This document shows, one piece after another, positions 60,567 to 64,000 of a stretch of DNA of 64,000 bases; positions within the stretch are counted from its first letter, which is position 1; each line of letters opens with the position of its first letter. This DNA comes from Sedimentisphaerales bacterium (GTDB taxonomy: Bacteria; Planctomycetota; Phycisphaerae; Sedimentisphaerales; SG8-4). The translations under genes were made by a program, and so were the position numbers. The stretch lies in assembly GCA_016928975.1 (NCBI GenBank), contig JAFGJR010000284.1, forward strand, positions 26,881 through 90,880, given 5' to 3'. The notes beneath the pieces are model-generated. The model had not been told where the DNA came from, did no database searches, and saw only the letters and a list, made by a program, of their open reading frames with translations.

Positions 60567-61970
60567 CTAATCGGCATCGGTTTCGTTGACTGGCAAGACG
60601 TCGGGTGGGTGCCACTCGTAGGCGCCGAGGTCGATGGCTTCGCCCTGGGGGCGGGGGATGCGGTCGCGGTCGAGCTCGGGCGCGTTGACGCTGCTGCCGG
60701 CATCAATGGCGGCTGCGCCGGGCAACAGGTGCAGATCGAAATGGGCAGGATCGACGAAGAGCGCGGCGGGGTCCTGGATTGTCAGATTGTTCTCTTCGAG
60801 CGCGCCCATGGCGGCGTTGCGGAACGCGGTGGCTAAGTTGTTGCGCACGACACAATCGACGGGAGGTGTGCCGTTCTTGTGCTTGTCGACGCATATCCAG
60901 GGTGGGCCAGGACGGGTATTGTTCTGGTCCAGCACGGTGTTGTTGATCACCAGGCAGTTGCGTGCGCCGCCGAGCGTGATGCCGTGCCAGTGGTCGGTGA
61001 TGACCACGTTGTTCTCGATGACCCAGTCCACATAGGTGCCGTCGAAGCAGCCGATGCCCTGTAATGTCCCGCGATAGGGCTGGTTCGGATCGACATAGTT
61101 GATAATCGTGTTGCCGCGCAGGACCACGCCCACGACCTCGCCGGTACCGACGCCGCCGGGACCCGTGGACCAGGACTGAAAGCCGTCGTCGTGATTCGCG
61201 TTGACGTTGCAGCAATTCTGCACGGTGTTGTACTCGAAGGTGCAGTAGTTGCCGAGCCCGCGCAGGCCGTCGCCGGCGAAGTTCTCCACGAGATTGCCGG
61301 CGATGAGGGAGTCGCTGGCCACCACGGAAATCCCGAAGTTGACGTTGAGCAGGCGGTTGTCGCGGATCGTCATGCGTGTGCCGTCCACCTGGAGTCCGTT
61401 GCAGGACAATCGGTCCCAGTCTTGGGCGGTCCAGGCGGAAGCGTCGGCGACCGACGAAAGTGCACAATGCTCCACCGCGATGTCGTGGATGGGGCCGCGC
61501 CAACTGTGGCTTTCGAGGCGGACCAGGGTGTGCCGCTGATAGGCCTGGCTGAACTCGGCGCTGACGCTGAGCCCGCGAATCGTCCAGTGTGAGCTGGACC
61601 GGATGTGCACGGAGGAGAGCCGCGGCGTGTGGCCTTCCTCGGCCGCCAGGGTGATGGTCCCAAGGTTGTAGTAGTTGTCGATCAGCAGGTCGCCGTGATA
61701 CCCGGACCGCAGCCAGATCGTGTCACGCGCCCGCACCGGGGCGCCGGCGTTCTTCGCCACGAGTTTGCTTTGCGGCGTGTACGGGAGTTTGTCCCACTGC
61801 TGCGATTCCACCAGTCCGGCGTCGAAGACCTCCTGGATCGTCCGCCAGGGCCGGCTCGCACTGCCGTCGCCTGTGGGACTGCCATTCACCGGGTCCACAC
61901 AGAACTCGGACGCTTGTGCGTGCAGGGGAACGAACCACAATCCAACACATAACAACAAGGTCCGTGCCAT
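60567..61970 (-). CDS. Secreted right-handed parallel beta-helix protein
   Basis: 467 residues. The signal peptide ends at LHAQASEF. CVDPVNGSPTGDGSASRPWRTIQEVF is the usual start of pectate-lyase-like beta-helix proteins; repeated N-N-x-V/I and G-I-x-V rungs (NRLLNVNFGISVVASD, NNVVITDHWHGITLGG) and the closing segment AIDAGSSVNAPELDRDRIPRPQGEAIDLGAYEW complete it. Probably a polysaccharide lyase or hydrolase. I start at MARTLLLC; the frame runs to 62165, but the first 65 codons are Arg-rich noise. Confidence 0.8.
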   Translation of the reverse strand: MARTLLLCVGLWFVPLHAQASEFCVDPVNGSPTGDGSASRPWRTIQEVFDAGLVESQQWDKLPYTPQSKLVAKNAGAPVRARDTIWLRSGYHGDLLIDNYYNLGTITLAAEEGHTPRLSSVHIRSSSHWTIRGLSVSAEFSQAYQRHTLVRLESHSWRGPIHDIAVEHCALSSVADASAWTAQDWDRLSCNGLQVDGTRMTIRDNRLLNVNFGISVVASDSLIAGNLVENFAGDGLRGLGNYCTFEYNTVQNCCNVNANHDDGFQSWSTGPGGVGTGEVVGVVLRGNTIINYVDPNQPYRGTLQGIGCFDGTYVDWVIENNVVITDHWHGITLGGARNCLVINNTVLDQNNTRPGPPWICVDKHKNGTPPVDCVVRNNLATAFRNAAMGALEENNLTIQDPAALFVDPAHFDLHLLPGAAAIDAGSSVNAPELDRDRIPRPQGEAIDLGAYEWHPPDVLPVNETDAD

Positions 61971-61972
61971 CG

Positions 61973-62977
61973 TTATCCCTCTCTCGTGCCGAACTGCTTC
62001 GTGAACGCGGCGTCTTCGGAGATTTGATCGCGGTAGCGGGGATACATGCCGACGATGACGCCGTCGATAGGTTTGAGGTGCTCGAAGGCGAACTTGAAGG
62101 CGTCTTGCACGGCCTGGGCATTGTCGCACTTTCGGCCGGCCGCGAGGATTTTGAAGCCCAGGCATGGCTGCTTGACCTGCCGGACCACCGCCGTCATCGC
62201 CGCTGGATCGGAGGCGAAGAAACCGTGATCCTTCGGTAGTGCGTCGGAGGCCGGCATTTTGGCCGCCTCCTCCTCGGATCGGGTCAGATTGTGGAAGCAG
62301 GTCATGAAGAAATCGACCTGCCAGCCCTCATCCGCGATCCGCCTGATGCAGTCCGGATTGTGGGCGGAGACTCCAGCCAGAATGCCCGCGTCATGGACCT
62401 GCTTCACGAAGTCATGGACTTGCCGGCTTTTGCCTTCGCGGAACAGCCGGTCGGTGACCCCGCCGTGATGGACGATCGCGATCGGCCCGGTGTCGCGGAC
62501 CACCTGCTCGATCCCGCCGCCGGAATGCAGGCAGATGAACTTCATCTTCGAGCCCTGCTCCCGCAGGATCCGGATGATGTCCGTCATCAGGGTGACATCG
62601 TGGAACTGGTGTGTGTTGATCCCCGCCCGCTCGCAATTCGACAGCAGCTCCACGACCCGCTCGCGGGTGAAGTACTCGCGCATCTGGCGGTCCATCTCCG
62701 AGCCCAGGTAGGAGTATCCGCTGATCGGGTTGGCGCCCACGACCAGTCGCGTGACCTCATGCTCGCCCAGCCCAATCATAGGCAACAGCGCCCCGGCCGA
62801 CTCGCCGGTCCCCGGCAGAGCTTCCTTCGCCCGCGACATCCTGCCCCCAACCACCGCCGATCCGGCGACCCCCAGCGACAACCGCCGGAGGAACTCCCTA
62901 CGCGAAGTCCCTCGTGGACACTCTCGAATCTCGGAATCCGGATTTCGAATCTGCACCGGCGTGTCCTTCGATGTCAT
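61973..62977 (-). CDS. Tat-exported aldo/keto-reductase-like TIM-barrel protein
   Basis: 334 residues. After a repeat-derived leader (VQIRNPDSEIRE, residues 8-19) comes the twin-arginine signal TSRREFLRRLSLG. The body looks like an aldo-keto-reductase-like barrel (VTRLVVGANPISGYSYLG, GINTHQFHD, VDFFMTCFHNLTRS, CLGFKILAAGRKCDN). The catalytic Tyr/Lys pair cannot be placed with certainty, so the activity is open. GGGAGG precedes the ATG. Two bases separate it from the beta-helix gene. Confidence 0.65.
   Translation of the reverse strand: MTSKDTPVQIRNPDSEIRECPRGTSRREFLRRLSLGVAGSAVVGGRMSRAKEALPGTGESAGALLPMIGLGEHEVTRLVVGANPISGYSYLGSEMDRQMREYFTRERVVELLSNCERAGINTHQFHDVTLMTDIIRILREQGSKMKFICLHSGGGIEQVVRDTGPIAIVHHGGVTDRLFREGKSRQVHDFVKQVHDAGILAGVSAHNPDCIRRIADEGWQVDFFMTCFHNLTRSEEEAAKMPASDALPKDHGFFASDPAAMTAVVRQVKQPCLGFKILAAGRKCDNAQAVQDAFKFAFEHLKPIDGVIVGMYPRYRDQISEDAAFTKQFGTREG
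62924..62954 (-). repeat. In-frame AATCCG-type direct repeat at the 5' end of the Tat protein gene
   Basis: The minus strand reads CAGATTCGAAATCCGGATTC and then CGAGATTCGAGA, translated as QIRNPDSEIRE. This is the same unit as in the sigma factor at 35151. Confidence 0.65.
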
Positions 62978-63394
62978 TTCTCAACCTCCCAATGTCGTGA
63001 CACCTGATCTTTCCTGGTTCATCATAGCCCGCCCCCGGACCGGAGCCAAGCGAAAAGCAGCCGGCCAGATGTCCGGTGGCTCTACGCGACCATGGCGAAG
63101 GCCGGTAGGGTGAGTTCCACGCAGCGACTTCAGGGCTCTGTGTCATTCCTGCGAAAGCAGGAATCCACCTGCACCGCGACGTTCCCCCGCCTTCGCGAGG
63201 GCAATATGGTTGGACGCCCTTACTCTCGGTGGGACAAGGGCTCATGCTCTCTCAAACAGAATATGTAGATTTGAACATAATTCTCTTGACGAAAAGGGTG
63301 CATGGGTTAGTGTGTGCAGAACTGCGCCGAAGCGATGGGCCGGGCGATGCTTGTGACCGGCAGAATACGATCGGTAGCGAGAATTGGAGGTATT
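62978..63394. other. Intergenic region with repeat hairpins
   Basis: No gene is supported. ATTCCTGC-GAAA-GCAGGAAT (63146-63165) is a perfect hairpin with a GAAA loop, of a type widely dispersed in bacterial genomes. About 20 bases on, CCCCCGCCTTCGCGAGGG can form a second one. GGTAGGGTGAG at 63103-63113 resembles one half of the GGGTG/CACC palindromes. Confidence 0.55.
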
Positions 63395-63979
63395 ATGGAA
63401 AACCAGGCAAAGCGAGCGACACAGGCGATCAAGACCGAGGAGCCGGGACGGCGCGTCATCCTCCGGAGATGGCTCACGCCTCAGGAGCGAGCCGAACGAG
63501 CCGAGTCCCGACCCCTGCGAAGCTGTTTCGACTGTGTGTTCTGCGTATCCAACGTGCTTCTATGGGCGAGGACGCTCCTGTCGGGTTTCCCTGTCCCAGC
63601 ACAATGTGCGAACCATCCGGACACGCCGGGCCAGGTGCGCCCGATCCCGCACGCCCCGTGCCGCAACTTCCGCGCCGGGCCCTTCCGTCTGGACCCACCC
63701 GAGCCCCCCAACGACAAGATCCGCTACATTCCCCTCACGCGCGGCCTCTTCACCACCATCATCGACGCCGAAGACTACGAATGGCTCAGCAAGTACAAGT
63801 GGCAGACCCACCGGACGCCCTGTGGTGGGGTCTACGCCGTGCACGCCACGAGCAAGGGCCAACTGTTCATGCACCGCATGATCATGAATCCACCGAAAGG
63901 AAAGGTCGTGGGTTGCCGTTCACGAGTTTCATTCAGCGTAGCAACGAGGGAGCGGCTTGTTGTTGGAAATGGGCGTTGA
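63395..63979 (+). pseudogene. Truncated AP2/HNH-type homing nuclease
   Basis: 194 codons from ATG 63395 (GGAGG five bases before). The first 100 residues are basic and Cys-containing and unlike the family. Residues 107-170 (IRYIPLTRGLFTTIIDAEDYEWLSKYKW, then GQLFMHRMIMNPPKGKVV) are the N-terminal half of HNH/AP2 homing nucleases. The HNH core that should follow at once (D-H-I-N-G-N, then N-R-R) is replaced at about 63909 by an unrelated tail and stop. Both fusion at the start and truncation at the end suggest a decayed mobile gene. Confidence 0.6.
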
Positions 63980-64000
63980 GGGCCTGGCAGAAGAAGGCAA

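Overview
The window is high-GC and densely coded on both strands. It reads like a chromosome segment of a Planctomycetota bacterium, most likely Phycisphaerae (Sedimentisphaerales-like). That placement is an inference from gene content: tandem H-X9-DG pseudopilins, a secreted protein ending in a single dockerin-like repeat, a very large LamG/DUF1349-type surface protein with the 'HGGRQSMPLYYDN' signature, several Tat-type sulfatases and secreted glycosidases, and a TIGR03663/Agl23-like membrane protein. No rRNA, phage module, intact insertion sequence or CRISPR array was seen. The only RNA gene found is one tRNA-Ser(CGA).

Layout. 1-7.7 kb: the end of a multihaem cytochrome c, a membrane cytochrome b-like partner, a small ORF coupled to an NCS1 permease, a lipoprotein/Agl23 pair and an ApbE flavin transferase. 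7.8-14.1 kb: two tandem pseudopilins, a double metallo-beta-lactamase-fold protein, a trehalase/MGH1-like glycosidase, a glycosidase remnant and a dockerin-tailed secreted protein. 14.4-22.7 kb: a cell-wall recycling neighbourhood (SSS symporter, murQ, anmK; then a long MurQ/GKRP-like SIS protein and a lipoprotein serine hydrolase on the other strand), split by an HNH nuclease gene and an MNT/HEPN toxin-antitoxin pair. 22.7-34.5 kb: LptF/G permease, the giant LamG protein, a 31-residue Cys/Lys-rich ORF, a MetF-MetV-pterin-methyltransferase fusion, an S41 peptidase and a short MgtE-type transporter. 34.8-40.6 kb: ECF sigma/anti-sigma/YbjQ/hydrolase operon, ZupT, an MFS hexuronate-type transporter and a DUF4870 protein. 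40.7-45.4 kb: three Tat-lipoprotein sulfatases in one operon. 45.5-54.4 kb: tRNA-Ser, an AlaC-like aminotransferase, a 1.4-kilo-residue SNF2 helicase, a zinc-ribbon membrane protein and a DUF4160(truncated)/DUF2442/small-protein cassette. 54.6-63 kb: a minus-strand saccharide-degradation cluster (GH-like protein, GH78 rhamnosidase, sugar isomerase-like protein, parallel beta-helix protein, Tat oxidoreductase-like protein) interrupted by a ParE-type TA pair. The right edge holds a broken AP2/HNH-type homing nuclease fragment.

How it fits together. The lifestyle implied is a polysaccharide degrader: sulfatases remove sulfate, GH78 and beta-helix proteins cut the chains, MFS/SSS carriers import the products and Tat-exported TIM-barrel proteins process sugars. 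A separate block salvages anhydro-muropeptides. The most unusual genome-level signal is a set of short palindromic and direct-repeat elements that sit not only between genes but in frame inside genes (anmK, the SIS protein, the folate fusion protein, the sigma factor and the Tat oxidoreductase), adding extra residues to otherwise conserved proteins. All functions are read from motifs by eye; no alignment or database search was run.
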